A stretch of DNA of 52,857 bases from CAZGAH01 sp964523295. Its GTDB lineage: Bacteria > Desulfobacterota > Desulfovibrionia > Desulfovibrionales > Desulfovibrionaceae. The notes under the pieces are model-generated. The model saw nothing but the letters and a program-made list of their open reading frames with translations, searched no databases and had not been told where the DNA came from. Each line of letters starts with the position of its first letter. Positions within the stretch are counted from its first letter, which is position 1. The translations under genes and the position numbers were made by a program. Positions 26,842-36,759 of this stretch are shown piece by piece. The stretch spans positions 1-52,857 of the forward strand of contig CAZGAH010000023.1 in NCBI GenBank assembly GCA_964523295.1. The letters are read 5' to 3'.

Positions 26842-28275
26842 TCAGGCGATGTCGCTGTCTTCGGAGCTGCTGTAGCGGCGGGAGATTTCGTGCTCCTTCA
26901 TGAGGTTGTAGAGTCGCGTGCGCGAGAGATCGGCGATGGCGCAGGCCCGTTTGATGCTGCCACCAGCGTTTTCAAGCAAGCGGAGCAGGTACTCCCGTTC
27001 GGCCTCGCTGACAGCGGCCTTGCGAAAGGCCTTGAAGGTGGGCAGTGGTGCGGCCGGCGACGAGGACGCGACCGGGTGCTCCGAGCGGGAGGGCAGTGGC
27101 TGCACCGATTGTCTGGCGGCGTAGGCCCGCAGTTCGAGGGGCAAGTGTTCGGGGAAAAGCATCGGCGCGTCGTTTGCGGCGACGAGAACACGCTCCAGGT
27201 ATTGGACGAGTTCCCGGACGTTGCCTGGCCAGTCGTAGCGCTGGAAGATATCCAGGACTTCGGGCGCGACGCCTTTGACCGGGATGTCGTAGCTGGCGCA
27301 GAGCTGTTCCAGCCTGCTGAGGACCAGGGCCTTGATGTCCTCACGCCTGGCCCGGAGCGGGGGCAGGTCGATGACAAAGGATTTCAGTCGGAACAGCAGA
27401 TCCGAACGGAAGGTCCCCTGCGTGGTCATCTGTTCCAGATCACGGTTGGTGGCCGCGATCAGCCGGAAGTTGCTGGAGTCTTCCTGCCGGGCGCCGACAG
27501 GTCGGAAGGTACGCTCCTGGAGCACGCGCAAGAATATTTTCTGGGTTTCGAGAGGGAGTTCACCGACTTCGTCGAGAAAAAGCGTACCGCCATGGGCGAC
27601 CTTGACCAGGCCTTCGCGCGCGCCGTCTGCGCCGGTGAATGCGCCCTTGACGTGACCGAAGAGGATGCTTTCCCCGAGGTTGTGCGGGAGCGCCGCGCAA
27701 TCCACAACCACGAACTCCCGGGACGCCCGGGCGCTGTTTTCGTGAATGGTCCGGGCCACGAGTTCCTTGCCTGTGCCGGTTTCGCCGGTCAGCAACACGC
27801 TGGCATGGCTCGACGCAGCCTGGGCTATGGCCTCCAGCACCCGGGTCATGGCAGCCGACTCGCCGATGAGTTTGCCCCGCTTCAGGACTATCGGCCGGGA
27901 ATCTTTGCGTCGCTGACGGTACTTGCCCACCTGGTCCATGATCAGGGCTATCTGTTCGATGGAGCTGCTTTTTTGGATGTAGCTCCAGGCGCCGTTTTTG
28001 ATAGCCAGCTCGGCGCCCTCCGGGTCGCCCTGGCCAGTGATAATGATGACCTCAGGCGGCGAAGCAAGGAGCTTGATCACCGGGAGCGCTTCCAGGCCGT
28101 TGCCGTCGGGCAGATAGATGTCCAGAAAAACGCAGTCGAACTCCCGGTCGCGTATATGTCGCAGTCCCTCGGCCAGGGTTTGCGCAGAGACGACAACGTG
28201 CCCCTCGTCCTGGGCGATACGGCAAAGCATGTAGTTCACGCCGGGATCGTCGTCGATGACAAGTACGCTGAACAT
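26842..28275 (-). CDS. Sigma-54-dependent response regulator (NtrC family)
   Basis: This is a 477-residue transcription activator. Receiver at 1-120 (VIDDDPG, CVFLDIYLPDGNG, QKSS), AAA+ domain at about 140-375 (Walker A GETGTGKE, the sigma-54 contact loop GAFTGA, Walker B GGTLFLDEVGEL, DWPGNVREL), a Pro/Ser-rich linker and a Fis-type helix-turn-helix (IKRACAIADLSRTRLYNLM). It drives open complex formation at sigma-54 promoters after phosphorylation. Its start lies six bases after the stop of the eight-PAS hybrid kinase, so the two are one operon and surely one signalling path. Promoters it controls are unknown; a sigma-54-like site is seen at 46571-46586. Confidence 0.93.
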   Translation of the reverse strand: MFSVLVIDDDPGVNYMLCRIAQDEGHVVVSAQTLAEGLRHIRDREFDCVFLDIYLPDGNGLEALPVIKLLASPPEVIIITGQGDPEGAELAIKNGAWSYIQKSSSIEQIALIMDQVGKYRQRRKDSRPIVLKRGKLIGESAAMTRVLEAIAQAASSHASVLLTGETGTGKELVARTIHENSARASREFVVVDCAALPHNLGESILFGHVKGAFTGADGAREGLVKVAHGGTLFLDEVGELPLETQKIFLRVLQERTFRPVGARQEDSSNFRLIAATNRDLEQMTTQGTFRSDLLFRLKSFVIDLPPLRARREDIKALVLSRLEQLCASYDIPVKGVAPEVLDIFQRYDWPGNVRELVQYLERVLVAANDAPMLFPEHLPLELRAYAARQSVQPLPSRSEHPVASSSPAAPLPTFKAFRKAAVSEAEREYLLRLLENAGGSIKRACAIADLSRTRLYNLMKEHEISRRYSSSEDSDIA

Positions 28276-28281
28276 GAAGGC

Positions 28282-31200
28282 TCATTCCTTTTTCGGGAGG
28301 GCGAGGAGTCGGTCGATAGTGGCCGAGAGGGCGTCCCAATCGACCGGTTTGTAGGCGTATTCGCTGATGCCGAGCCTGTACGCCTCTTCTGCGGACAGCG
28401 ACTCGCTGAAGCCGGTGCAGAGGATGATCGGGAGATTCGGGCGCAGGCCGAGAATGGTCATAGCCAGGTCCTTGCCGTTCATGTCGGGCATGGTCAGGTC
28501 GGTGATCACCAGATCGAAGGCTGCCGGTTTCTGTCTGAAAATATCCAGTGCCTCCTGGCCGCTGAGGGCCATGGTCACCGTGTATCCGTAGGACTCCAGA
28601 AGCAGTGCGCTCGACCGGGCCAGGGTCTGTTCGTCATCCACGAACAGGATGTGCCCTTTGCCATAGGCGGGTTCAGCCTGCTGCGCCTCAGCGACAGCGG
28701 ACTGCCCGGCGTGGATCGGGAAAAAGACCCGAAAAGTGGTTCCACGGTCGGGCGCGCTCTCCAGGATCACCGCTCCGCCATGCTGGGTGACAATGCCGTG
28801 GACAACGGCCAGACCCAGACCCGTGCCCCGCCCCGGGCATTTGGTGGTGAAGAAGGGTTCGAATATCCGCTCCTGAACTTGAGCCGGGATGCCCGGACCG
28901 GTATCCTCGACGCGCAACTCCAGGTAGGAACCGACGCCAAGCGAGGGATGCGGTGGCGTATCATTCGGGGCCACTGTCCGCTGTTGCAGGCTGACCGTGA
29001 TGACGCCACCGCTCTCGAGCAGGGCGTCTATAGCGTTGGTGCAGAGATTCAGAACCACCTGGTGAAACTTCACCGGATCCCCCAGAATGGCCCGGGTCGT
29101 CTCGGCTATAGTCTCCCTGATCGTTATCGCGGCCGGCAGCGATGGTCGCAGAAGCCCCAGAACCTCCCGGACGATGGGGCCTGGCGGGAAGGGTTTCCGG
29201 CTCTCGCCTTCGGGCCGGCTGAAGGTCAGGATCTGGCGGACCAGACTCTTGCCACGTTCGGCCGACTGGAGCACCTGGTCCAGGTCCAGCACCGTCCGGC
29301 TGCCGGAAGGCAGCTGCCGTTTGGCCAGGGTGGTCAAATTGACGATGGCGCCCAGGATATTGTTGAAATCGTGGGCGATGCCACCGGCCAAGGTTCCGAT
29401 GGCCTCCATCTTCTCTGCCCGCCGCAAGGCCTCCTCGGCCAGCTTGCGGCTGGTCACATCCCAAAAAATGGTCAGCACGCCCTCGGCATGTCCCCCGGCG
29501 TCCAGGACCGGGGCCTTGAGGGTGTGTACGATCATGGTCCGGTCATGGACCACATACTCCTCGTCGTACTCCTGGGTCATCCCGGAGGTCATAACCCGGC
29601 GGTCGTCGGCGCGATACTTTTCCGCCAGTGTTTCGGGATACAGGGAGAAATCGTCCATGCCCACCAGCTCCTCCGGCTTCAGGCCATAATCCCGGGCAAA
29701 GCTTGAATTGACCGCCAGGTAGGTTGAATGCGCATCCTTGTATATGATCTTCTGAGGAATGGCATGGAGCAGGGTGCGGTACTTCTGCTCGCTGCGGCGC
29801 AGGGCCTCTTCGGCCAGAGACCGCTCGGTGATGTCTTCCACGGCCTCGAGGGCCGCGACCACGCTGCCTGTGTGGTCGCGGATGGGCGTAGATACGATGC
29901 GAAAACGACGGACCTCGTCACCCCGGGGCGTTTCCGTCACGGCCTCATGCACGCGCCCGTCCCGCAGGGTCTTGAGCGTGGGACAGTACACGCAGGGGGC
30001 ATCCCGGGGCGGATCGTTATAGGCCTCGTAGCACAGGGGACGTGTTGCTTCGTCCACGTCCGGAAACCAGGCCTGCATGGCCGGGTTCAGGGATTGGATG
30101 CGCATGTCCTGACCAATTACGGCCACACCGAGGGGAATGTTCTCCACCAGGCTTCGATACCGGCTCTCGCTGGCGCGCAGCTCACGTTCGGCCCGCATCC
30201 GCTCGGTCTCGTCCGTACCGACGCTGAGAACCTCGACCAGGCGGCCGTTCTCGTCAAGGATACCTTTGTTGCCCCAGTTCACCCAGACCTTGGCGCCGTC
30301 CTTGCGCCGATTTTCGTTGGCATTGACCGAATAGGCATCCGGATCGCGCGTAATGTTTTCGATCATGAGTTCCAGGTTTCGACCCGAGGACTCCGTAGCC
30401 GGAACAATGGTATCGAGCACGCTCCGGCCAAGCAGTTCGTTTTCCTCGTAACCGAAGTACTGCAACCCGAAGGCGTTGATGAAGATAATGCGGCCATCCA
30501 GGCCCCAACGCAGGATGATGCTGTTGGCATTCTGCACCAACTCGCGATATTGCCTCTCGCTCGCAGCCAGGGCCTTGGCCGCTCGTTCGCGCTCGGTCAC
30601 GTCGTTGAGAAAGACCAGGGCCGCGGGTCGGCCTTCCCATTCCATTGCCACGCCGCTTACTTCCAGCCAGCGAATACTCCCGTCCTTGGCTACGATGCGC
30701 ACGATATCCTGATCGCGATGTTCTCCGGCCAGGCGCATGATATAGTTTTCTCTCGCGATATCCCTGTCCTCGGGGTGCGTGTAGTCGAGATAGCGCGTGT
30801 TCAGCAGCTCTTCAGGTGAGTAGCCCGAGTCCAGGCTGGCCCTGGGATTGCTGTATTTGATCAGCTCGTCCTGAATCACCATGATGCTGACATTGGCGCG
30901 TTCCACGACGTTTCGATATTGGGTTTCGCTCGCAGCCAGGGCCTTGGCCGCGAGTTCGCGCTCGGTCACGTCGTTGAGAAAGACCAGGGCCGCGGGTCGG
31001 CCTTCCCATTCCATGGGCGTACCCGTAACATCCTTCCAGCGGATGGTCCCGTCCTTGGCCACGGTCCGCAACAGGTACGTCGGCACGTGCTCTCCGGCCT
31101 GGCGGCGGAGAAAATTCGCGTTGGCCAGCGAACGATCGTCTTCGTACACCAGTTCCAGAAAGGGCGTGCCCAGGCTCTCTTCCTGACTGTAGCCGATGAC

Positions 31201-33141
31201 CTCGGCATGATGCGGGTTGGCGTACCTGACCACCCCGTCCTGGAGCACCAGGATGCTTACGTTGGCGCTCTCCACCAACGTCCGGAATTGCCGTTCACGG
31301 GTCTGGAGCGCCTGGTCGGTCAGAACGCGCGCGGTCACGTCGTTGAGGAAATTGATGCCGGCCGGCTGTCCCTCCCACTCGCCGATCAGGCCGTCCACTT
31401 CCAGCCAGCGGAGCGTGCCGTCCCTGGCAATGATCCTCAGGAGATACGGTTCGACCCGCTCCCCGCGTACCCGTTTGCAGTGGTTGGCGTAGGCAGTCTT
31501 GACGTCGTCGGGGTGGGTGAAATCCACGAAGGGCTTGCCGATGACCTCGGCCTCGCTGTAGCCGGTCACCTCCAGGTGCCGGGGATTGAGGTATTTCATG
31601 ATCCCGTCCTGGATGACCATGATGCCGACGTTCACCTTGTCCACCAACATGCGGTACTTTTCTTCGCTGGCCTTGACTGTCCGGGCCGCCAGTTCGCGCT
31701 GATGAATGTCGTTGAGCACGGCCAGCGTCGCGTCGCGGCCCTCCCAATGCCCGAGCACGGCGCTGATTTCCATCCAGCGCAGGCTCCCATCCTTGGTGAT
31801 CAACCGCGCATCGTACGGCGCGACCGGCTCACCGGTCAGGCGGCGTCCATGGTTCGCCGCCACCAGCGTCTTGTCCTCCGGGGCGATGAAGTCCAGGAAA
31901 TAGCCTCCGCACAATTCCCCTGCGTCGTAGCCGCTTACCGCCTGCAGGCAGGGATTGGCGTAGCCGATGACTTTGTCCTGGATTATCAGGATGCTGATGT
32001 TGGCCTTTTCCACGAACTCCCGGTAGTTGGCCTCGCTGGCCCGCAGCGCGTACTCGGCCCGTTTGCGCTCGGCGATATCCTCGACCAGGCCCTCGAACAC
32101 CGGCGGTACGGCGCGGCCCTGGAGCACGGTGTGCGCAGAGAGGGAAATCCACGTCACGGTTCCATCCCGGCGTTTAACCTGGACCTCGAAACCTTTGACC
32201 CGGCCCTCGCTGAGCATATACCGGACAAAAGCCTCCCGGTCCTCCCGGCGCAGGTACAAATCCGTGTAGGAGTCCTTGATTTCGTCCAAGAGCTGTTGCG
32301 GCGACCCGTAGCCCAGCATCCGGGCCAGGGCGGGGTTCACCAGCACAAAACGACCATCTGGCGTGGAGCGGAAAAGCCCCTCGGCCATGTTCTCGAAAAT
32401 GCTCCGGTATTGCTCCTCGGCCTTTGTCACCTCGCTGATCTTGTCCCACAGCGTATAAACCATGTGGTTCATCGCTTTGGCCAGGACGCCTATCTCATCC
32501 GCTGCTCGGACCGACACCGTGGAAAAGTGGTCCCCGGTCGCGATACGTTCGGCGTGGTCGGACAGTTCGCGTAGCGGCCGGGAAATGCGGCGGAGGGAGA
32601 AAAAGACAGGCACCAGGCCCAGCAGAAAAACCGCCCCGACCAGGGGAAGCATCCGCCCCGTCAACGCGGCGATGTGCCCACGATCAGCCTCGAGGTTGAT
32701 GCCCAAACGCAGGATGCCCTTTCCTGCAGGCAGCAACGGGGCGGTAATGTCCAGCACGTCGCCGACTCCGTCAAGGCGCACACGCGCAACGGAGGGAGCG
32801 GCCAGGCCGGAAGCGGGCGGCGGCAGGGCATCGAGAGCCCGTGTCTCCAGGTCGGGAGCGAGTTTGCGGAATCCTGGCGCCCCACCCTCCGGAAGCACCA
32901 GCAGATAGCTCAGGTTTCTGGCCGCGAACAGCGACTCGACGAGCGTGGCCGTCTGGGACGGATCGACAGTCAGCAGCGTCGGACAGGCAGCCAGACCTGT
33001 CGCCAGGCTGACGGCCATCCGTTCATTCTCGAGGTCCATGTCCTTGGAAAGGAACGCACCCGTGAGCACGGACACAAGGCCCAAGGCGGTCACGCAATAC
33101 GTGATCACAATGAGCAGCACCTTGCCGGAAAGGCTCTTCAT
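28282..33141 (-). CDS. Eight-PAS membrane hybrid histidine kinase with receiver
   Basis: This is a 1,619-residue protein. It has a membrane segment, a periplasmic region of about 125 residues, a second membrane segment and HAMP (about 180-232). Eight PAS domains follow in tandem (about 245-1245), with starts such as EEQYRSIFENM, EANYREFVEKAN, EKYRMLVDKVN, QFRTLVESAN, QYRNVVERAN, QYRELVQNAN, RYRSLVENIP and KYRTLLHAIP; the seventh holds a CVYCPTL motif. Then HisKA (AHDFNNILGA), HATPase (LCTNAIDAL, GRGTGLGLAVV) and a receiver (LFVDDEQ, VITDLTMPDMNG, YKPV). PAS 2 to 5 are close copies of one another, partly at DNA level. It is co-transcribed with the sigma-54 activator downstream, the likely phosphate acceptor. 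GGAGGG lies upstream of the start. Confidence 0.92.
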   Translation of the reverse strand: MKSLSGKVLLIVITYCVTALGLVSVLTGAFLSKDMDLENERMAVSLATGLAACPTLLTVDPSQTATLVESLFAARNLSYLLVLPEGGAPGFRKLAPDLETRALDALPPPASGLAAPSVARVRLDGVGDVLDITAPLLPAGKGILRLGINLEADRGHIAALTGRMLPLVGAVFLLGLVPVFFSLRRISRPLRELSDHAERIATGDHFSTVSVRAADEIGVLAKAMNHMVYTLWDKISEVTKAEEQYRSIFENMAEGLFRSTPDGRFVLVNPALARMLGYGSPQQLLDEIKDSYTDLYLRREDREAFVRYMLSEGRVKGFEVQVKRRDGTVTWISLSAHTVLQGRAVPPVFEGLVEDIAERKRAEYALRASEANYREFVEKANISILIIQDKVIGYANPCLQAVSGYDAGELCGGYFLDFIAPEDKTLVAANHGRRLTGEPVAPYDARLITKDGSLRWMEISAVLGHWEGRDATLAVLNDIHQRELAARTVKASEEKYRMLVDKVNVGIMVIQDGIMKYLNPRHLEVTGYSEAEVIGKPFVDFTHPDDVKTAYANHCKRVRGERVEPYLLRIIARDGTLRWLEVDGLIGEWEGQPAGINFLNDVTARVLTDQALQTRERQFRTLVESANVSILVLQDGVVRYANPHHAEVIGYSQEESLGTPFLELVYEDDRSLANANFLRRQAGEHVPTYLLRTVAKDGTIRWKDVTGTPMEWEGRPAALVFLNDVTERELAAKALAASETQYRNVVERANVSIMVIQDELIKYSNPRASLDSGYSPEELLNTRYLDYTHPEDRDIARENYIMRLAGEHRDQDIVRIVAKDGSIRWLEVSGVAMEWEGRPAALVFLNDVTERERAAKALAASERQYRELVQNANSIILRWGLDGRIIFINAFGLQYFGYEENELLGRSVLDTIVPATESSGRNLELMIENITRDPDAYSVNANENRRKDGAKVWVNWGNKGILDENGRLVEVLSVGTDETERMRAERELRASESRYRSLVENIPLGVAVIGQDMRIQSLNPAMQAWFPDVDEATRPLCYEAYNDPPRDAPCVYCPTLKTLRDGRVHEAVTETPRGDEVRRFRIVSTPIRDHTGSVVAALEAVEDITERSLAEEALRRSEQKYRTLLHAIPQKIIYKDAHSTYLAVNSSFARDYGLKPEELVGMDDFSLYPETLAEKYRADDRRVMTSGMTQEYDEEYVVHDRTMIVHTLKAPVLDAGGHAEGVLTIFWDVTSRKLAEEALRRAEKMEAIGTLAGGIAHDFNNILGAIVNLTTLAKRQLPSGSRTVLDLDQVLQSAERGKSLVRQILTFSRPEGESRKPFPPGPIVREVLGLLRPSLPAAITIRETIAETTRAILGDPVKFHQVVLNLCTNAIDALLESGGVITVSLQQRTVAPNDTPPHPSLGVGSYLELRVEDTGPGIPAQVQERIFEPFFTTKCPGRGTGLGLAVVHGIVTQHGGAVILESAPDRGTTFRVFFPIHAGQSAVAEAQQAEPAYGKGHILFVDDEQTLARSSALLLESYGYTVTMALSGQEALDIFRQKPAAFDLVITDLTMPDMNGKDLAMTILGLRPNLPIILCTGFSESLSAEEAYRLGISEYAYKPVDWDALSATIDRLLALPKKE
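30557..30645 (-). repeat. 89-bp internal repeat, copy A (end of PAS 5)
   Basis: It matches 30926-31014 at 87 of 89 bases. It covers the end of one PAC region and the linker to the next PAS (about residues 832-861). Confidence 0.9.
30926..31014 (-). repeat. 89-bp internal repeat, copy B (end of PAS 4)
   Basis: Partner of 30557-30645, 369 bp away, which is the length of one PAS unit. It shows that a PAS module was duplicated, or its end converted, recently. Confidence 0.9.
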
Positions 33142-33312
33142 CGTAAGGACGGTCCCTCCTGAAGCTGGCGTTGCCGCGTCTGGCTGATCGGCGGCCGCAG
33201 TTTCTTCCGGCTGTCTCCGGAACCTCCGGCGGAAGATGGCGGCCTCCTCGCCTCGTATGCCCTACTCTTGCGTTTATCGCCAGTGTTTCCTTTGGCGCAA
33301 GGGCATTGGGTC

Positions 33313-33684
33313 TCAGTTCTCCGAGGTGCAACTGAATCGACGCACCAACGCCCGCAAGTGCGTGACGCGCAGCGGCTTGCTCTCCCAGGCGGTAATGCCG
33401 GCGGCGTCCAGTTCGTGGAGACAGGGGGGATTTTCGGCTCCGCTCAGCATGACGATCGGAATAGCGCCCAGCTGACGCTCCCGGCGCACGGCCCGGGCGA
33501 ACTCCAGGCCGTTCATGACCGGCATGTCCAGATCGGTAATAATAATGGACAAATCCGCCGTCAGCTTCTCCAGCGCCTCTTTGCCATTTTCAGCCTCGAC
33601 GACCAGATACCCCTCACATTTCAGGGAGTGCGAAACGATCAGGCGCATCAGTTTGCAGTCGTCGACTACCAGGGCCATATTCAT
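33313..33684 (-). CDS. Single-domain receiver (CheY-like)
   Basis: This 123-residue protein consists of one receiver domain with all key residues: the acidic pair (LVVDDCK), phosphorylated Asp (IIITDLDMPVMNG), Ser (VMLSGAE) and Lys (ESKPL). There is no output domain. The ATG at 33684 has GGGGGAA before it; the longer frame upstream is not supported. It lies between two chemoreceptors with CheW on one side and the eight-PAS kinase on the other. It could be the CheY of this receptor cluster or a relay for one of the kinases. Confidence 0.88.
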   Translation of the reverse strand: MNMALVVDDCKLMRLIVSHSLKCEGYLVVEAENGKEALEKLTADLSIIITDLDMPVMNGLEFARAVRRERQLGAIPIVMLSGAENPPCLHELDAAGITAWESKPLRVTHLRALVRRFSCTSEN

Positions 33685-33807
33685 TATTCCCCCGTCCGGT
33701 TGTTCTGTTTCTTCCATTGACCCCTGACACGGCTGCGGCAGGGCTTCTTCCACGAGGCAGACAGTCTTCGCATTACGGGAGCAATCATCCCACTGATCGA
33801 GGGGCGT

Positions 33808-34714
33808 GGCTTCCATCAACCCTCCAATGCGCCCATCAGCGAGCGCAGTGTGTGGCTCTGCCTGGCCAGGTCGTGCACGGCCGTGGCTGCCTGGGTCATG
33901 GCCTGGGAGGTCTCCGAGGAAATGGTATTGATTTCCTCGACCGAGCGATGAATCTGCTCCGAGGCCGAGGACTGCTGCTGCGCGGACGTGGCTATCGAGC
34001 CGACCTGATCCGAGGCGCATTCCACCAGGGCGACGATGGCGTCCAGAACCTCGCCGGACGTGACCGCCAGCGTAGTCGCGTCCTCGATGGTCTTGACCGT
34101 CTGGGCCACGTTTTCGACGTTCACCCGCGTACCATCCTGAATGCCCCGGATGGCCTCGCCGACTTCCTTGGTCGCGGTCATGGTCTTTTCGGCCAGTTTG
34201 CGCACCTCGTCGGCGACCACGGCGAATCCCCGTCCGGCCTCGCCGGCGCGGGCCGCCTCGATGGCGGCATTCAGCGCGAGCAGGTTGGTCTGGTCGGCGA
34301 TATCGCTGATCACGTTCATGATCTGGCCGATGGACTCGGCCCGCTGGCCCAGGGCGGCCATGTCCGTGGTCACGGTCCGGGACTTTTCCCTGGCGCTCTC
34401 CACGCAGGCGACCATGCGGCTGACAATGGACGCGCCCTCGCGGGCGCGGTCGCGGGCCTGGTCCGCGCTCCCGGCCGCGCTGGAGGCGTTGCGGGCCACC
34501 TCGAGGACCGTGGCGTTCATCTCGTCCATGGCTGCGGCTGTCTCGTTCACGCGGCTGGACTGGCTCTCGGCCCCGCGGCTGGATTGCTCGATCTGCGTGG
34601 ACAGCTCCTCTGAGGCCGAGGATACCGCCTCCACGACCTGCCGAAGCTCCCCGGCGGCATGGAGAATGCGTTCCCTGGCCTGCTCGGCCTGACGACTCGC
34701 GTGTTCGGCCTCCT
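33808..34714 (-). repeat. 907-bp direct repeat, copy 1 (chemoreceptor signalling domain)
   Basis: Compared line by line with 35853-36759, I find only three differences (within the Ser/Ala codon in LRxLMGALEG, a silent change in HDLARQ, and Gln/Arg at HASxAEQ). It includes eight bases beyond the stop codon. Confidence 0.95.
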
Positions 34715-35642
34715 GCAAAGCGCTCGTCGCGACCTCGGTTTGTCGCTCGGCCTCCTTGCTCTTGGCCTCAATTTTTTCCATGTTCTGAAAAAGATTCCTC
34801 ATCATGACGTTGAGGGCCTTTTCCAAGCTCGTCATCTCGTCTCGGCCAAGTTCTTCGAAGACTATATCCGTATGCCCAGAGGCCATTTTCTGTGCACCTT
34901 CTGTGACATGACGCAACGGATAAATGATTGAGCGGACGAGATAAAATGAAAATGGAAGAACGATGACAAGCAAAAAAATGGCTATTCCTGTAAATATTGT
35001 AGTGATAGCTGTGTTGAATATGGAATCGAGCTGTTTGCTGATCCGCTGTTTTTCGCCCTCTATGTCGTCGATATAGATACCGGTGGAAACCCAAACATTC
35101 GTGCCTGGAACCATTTTTGCGAAGGCGAGTTTAGGTGAAGGTTCCTGCTCCCCTGGTTTTGGGAACCAGTAGACTACAAATCCGCCCCCCTCTTTGGCCT
35201 TGGCAATGAGTTGCTGAATGTAGGGCGTACCTCTTTTGTCCCGTGTATCGATGCGCATCTGTCCTTGAAATTCAGGCTTGAGCGGATGTGCCACACTGTG
35301 ACCCTCAATGTCATACGCAAAGTAATACCCATCATCGCCAAATCGTACTTTTTTTATTTCATTTTGAATTATTATCTCTACTTTGTCTCCAGCTTCTTTG
35401 TCTTTGGACACAGCATCGCCAAGCTTTGTCGCCATGCTTTCAACGGAATACTGAAGAGTACGCTCGTATCCTTTATTCATTACAGCGCAAGCCTCGGATA
35501 ATGATGCGTCGTTCAGCTTGCAGAAATAATAGGAAAAACTTAATACGGCGAAAACAAGGCAAAGAATCATGACTGTAATCAGGCTAGCCATACGGCAAGA
35601 TATTGAATAATTACGAAGCATTTTGATTTCTCTGTTTTCCAT
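33816..35642 (-). CDS. Methyl-accepting chemotaxis protein with single Cache sensor
   Basis: This is a 608-residue protein (or 601 from the second Met, 35621; neither start has a good ribosome binding site). A membrane segment (about 18-38) is followed by a periplasmic single-Cache domain with FGDDGYYFAYDIEGHSVAHP and a VSTGIYIDDIE end, which usually binds small carboxylates or similar ligands. Then come a second membrane segment, HAMP, coiled coil and the signalling hairpin (DIADQTNLLALNAAIEAARA, GRGFAVVADEV). The part from about residue 310 on is nearly identical to that of the next receptor upstream, while the sensor half is AT-rich and unrelated to it. A chimeric origin is likely. Confidence 0.93.
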   Translation of the reverse strand: MENREIKMLRNYSISCRMASLITVMILCLVFAVLSFSYYFCKLNDASLSEACAVMNKGYERTLQYSVESMATKLGDAVSKDKEAGDKVEIIIQNEIKKVRFGDDGYYFAYDIEGHSVAHPLKPEFQGQMRIDTRDKRGTPYIQQLIAKAKEGGGFVVYWFPKPGEQEPSPKLAFAKMVPGTNVWVSTGIYIDDIEGEKQRISKQLDSIFNTAITTIFTGIAIFLLVIVLPFSFYLVRSIIYPLRHVTEGAQKMASGHTDIVFEELGRDEMTSLEKALNVMMRNLFQNMEKIEAKSKEAERQTEVATSALQEAEHASRQAEQARERILHAAGELRQVVEAVSSASEELSTQIEQSSRGAESQSSRVNETAAAMDEMNATVLEVARNASSAAGSADQARDRAREGASIVSRMVACVESAREKSRTVTTDMAALGQRAESIGQIMNVISDIADQTNLLALNAAIEAARAGEAGRGFAVVADEVRKLAEKTMTATKEVGEAIRGIQDGTRVNVENVAQTVKTIEDATTLAVTSGEVLDAIVALVECASDQVGSIATSAQQQSSASEQIHRSVEEINTISSETSQAMTQAATAVHDLARQSHTLRSLMGALEG

Positions 35643-35852
35643 TAAATATCTTGTTGTGAAATATTACAAGACAACTGACCTATTAATTGTTGAATTGGCG
35701 TTCGGCAAAAGGCCAACTGATTGCGTAGTCGTGATGAAAATGCCTGATCCTTTTGCAAAAACTAACCTCTTGAAGGAACATGTATTCGCTATCAGGCAGA
35801 TGGATCATTGAGTCCACACAGCGACAGGCGCCCAGTTGCTCCTTGGCGCTCA

Positions 35853-36759
35853 GGCTTCCATCAACCCTCCAATGCGCCCATCAGCGCGCGCAGTGTGTGG
35901 CTCTGCCTGGCCAGGTCGTGTACGGCCGTGGCTGCCTGGGTCATGGCCTGGGAGGTCTCCGAGGAAATGGTATTGATTTCCTCGACCGAGCGATGAATCT
36001 GCTCCGAGGCCGAGGACTGCTGCTGCGCGGACGTGGCTATCGAGCCGACCTGATCCGAGGCGCATTCCACCAGGGCGACGATGGCGTCCAGAACCTCGCC
36101 GGACGTGACCGCCAGCGTAGTCGCGTCCTCGATGGTCTTGACCGTCTGGGCCACGTTTTCGACGTTCACCCGCGTACCATCCTGAATGCCCCGGATGGCC
36201 TCGCCGACTTCCTTGGTCGCGGTCATGGTCTTTTCGGCCAGTTTGCGCACCTCGTCGGCGACCACGGCGAATCCCCGTCCGGCCTCGCCGGCGCGGGCCG
36301 CCTCGATGGCGGCATTCAGCGCGAGCAGGTTGGTCTGGTCGGCGATATCGCTGATCACGTTCATGATCTGGCCGATGGACTCGGCCCGCTGGCCCAGGGC
36401 GGCCATGTCCGTGGTCACGGTCCGGGACTTTTCCCTGGCGCTCTCCACGCAGGCGACCATGCGGCTGACAATGGACGCGCCCTCGCGGGCGCGGTCGCGG
36501 GCCTGGTCCGCGCTCCCGGCCGCGCTGGAGGCGTTGCGGGCCACCTCGAGGACCGTGGCGTTCATCTCGTCCATGGCTGCGGCTGTCTCGTTCACGCGGC
36601 TGGACTGGCTCTCGGCCCCGCGGCTGGATTGCTCGATCTGCGTGGACAGCTCCTCTGAGGCCGAGGATACCGCCTCCACGACCTGCCGAAGCTCCCCGGC
36701 GGCATGGAGAATGCGTTCCCTGGCCTGCTCGGCCCGACGACTCGCGTGTTCGGCCTCCT
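35853..36759 (-). repeat. 907-bp direct repeat, copy 2 (chemoreceptor signalling domain)
   Basis: Partner of 33808-34714 at a constant offset of 2,045 bp, without insertions or deletions. Identity stops sharply at TTCGGCCTCCT, at the start of the coiled coil. Confidence 0.95.

Noticed and set aside
26890..29706. A 938-residue open frame on the plus strand
   Set aside because: It lies opposite the sigma-54 activator and the eight-PAS kinase, has no family resemblance and no ribosome binding site; it is the shadow of GC-rich codon usage.
30500..31300. Repeats in the PAS region taken as a mobile element or CRISPR
   Set aside because: The repeat is in frame, one PAS domain long and encodes protein linkers; it is an internal gene duplication.
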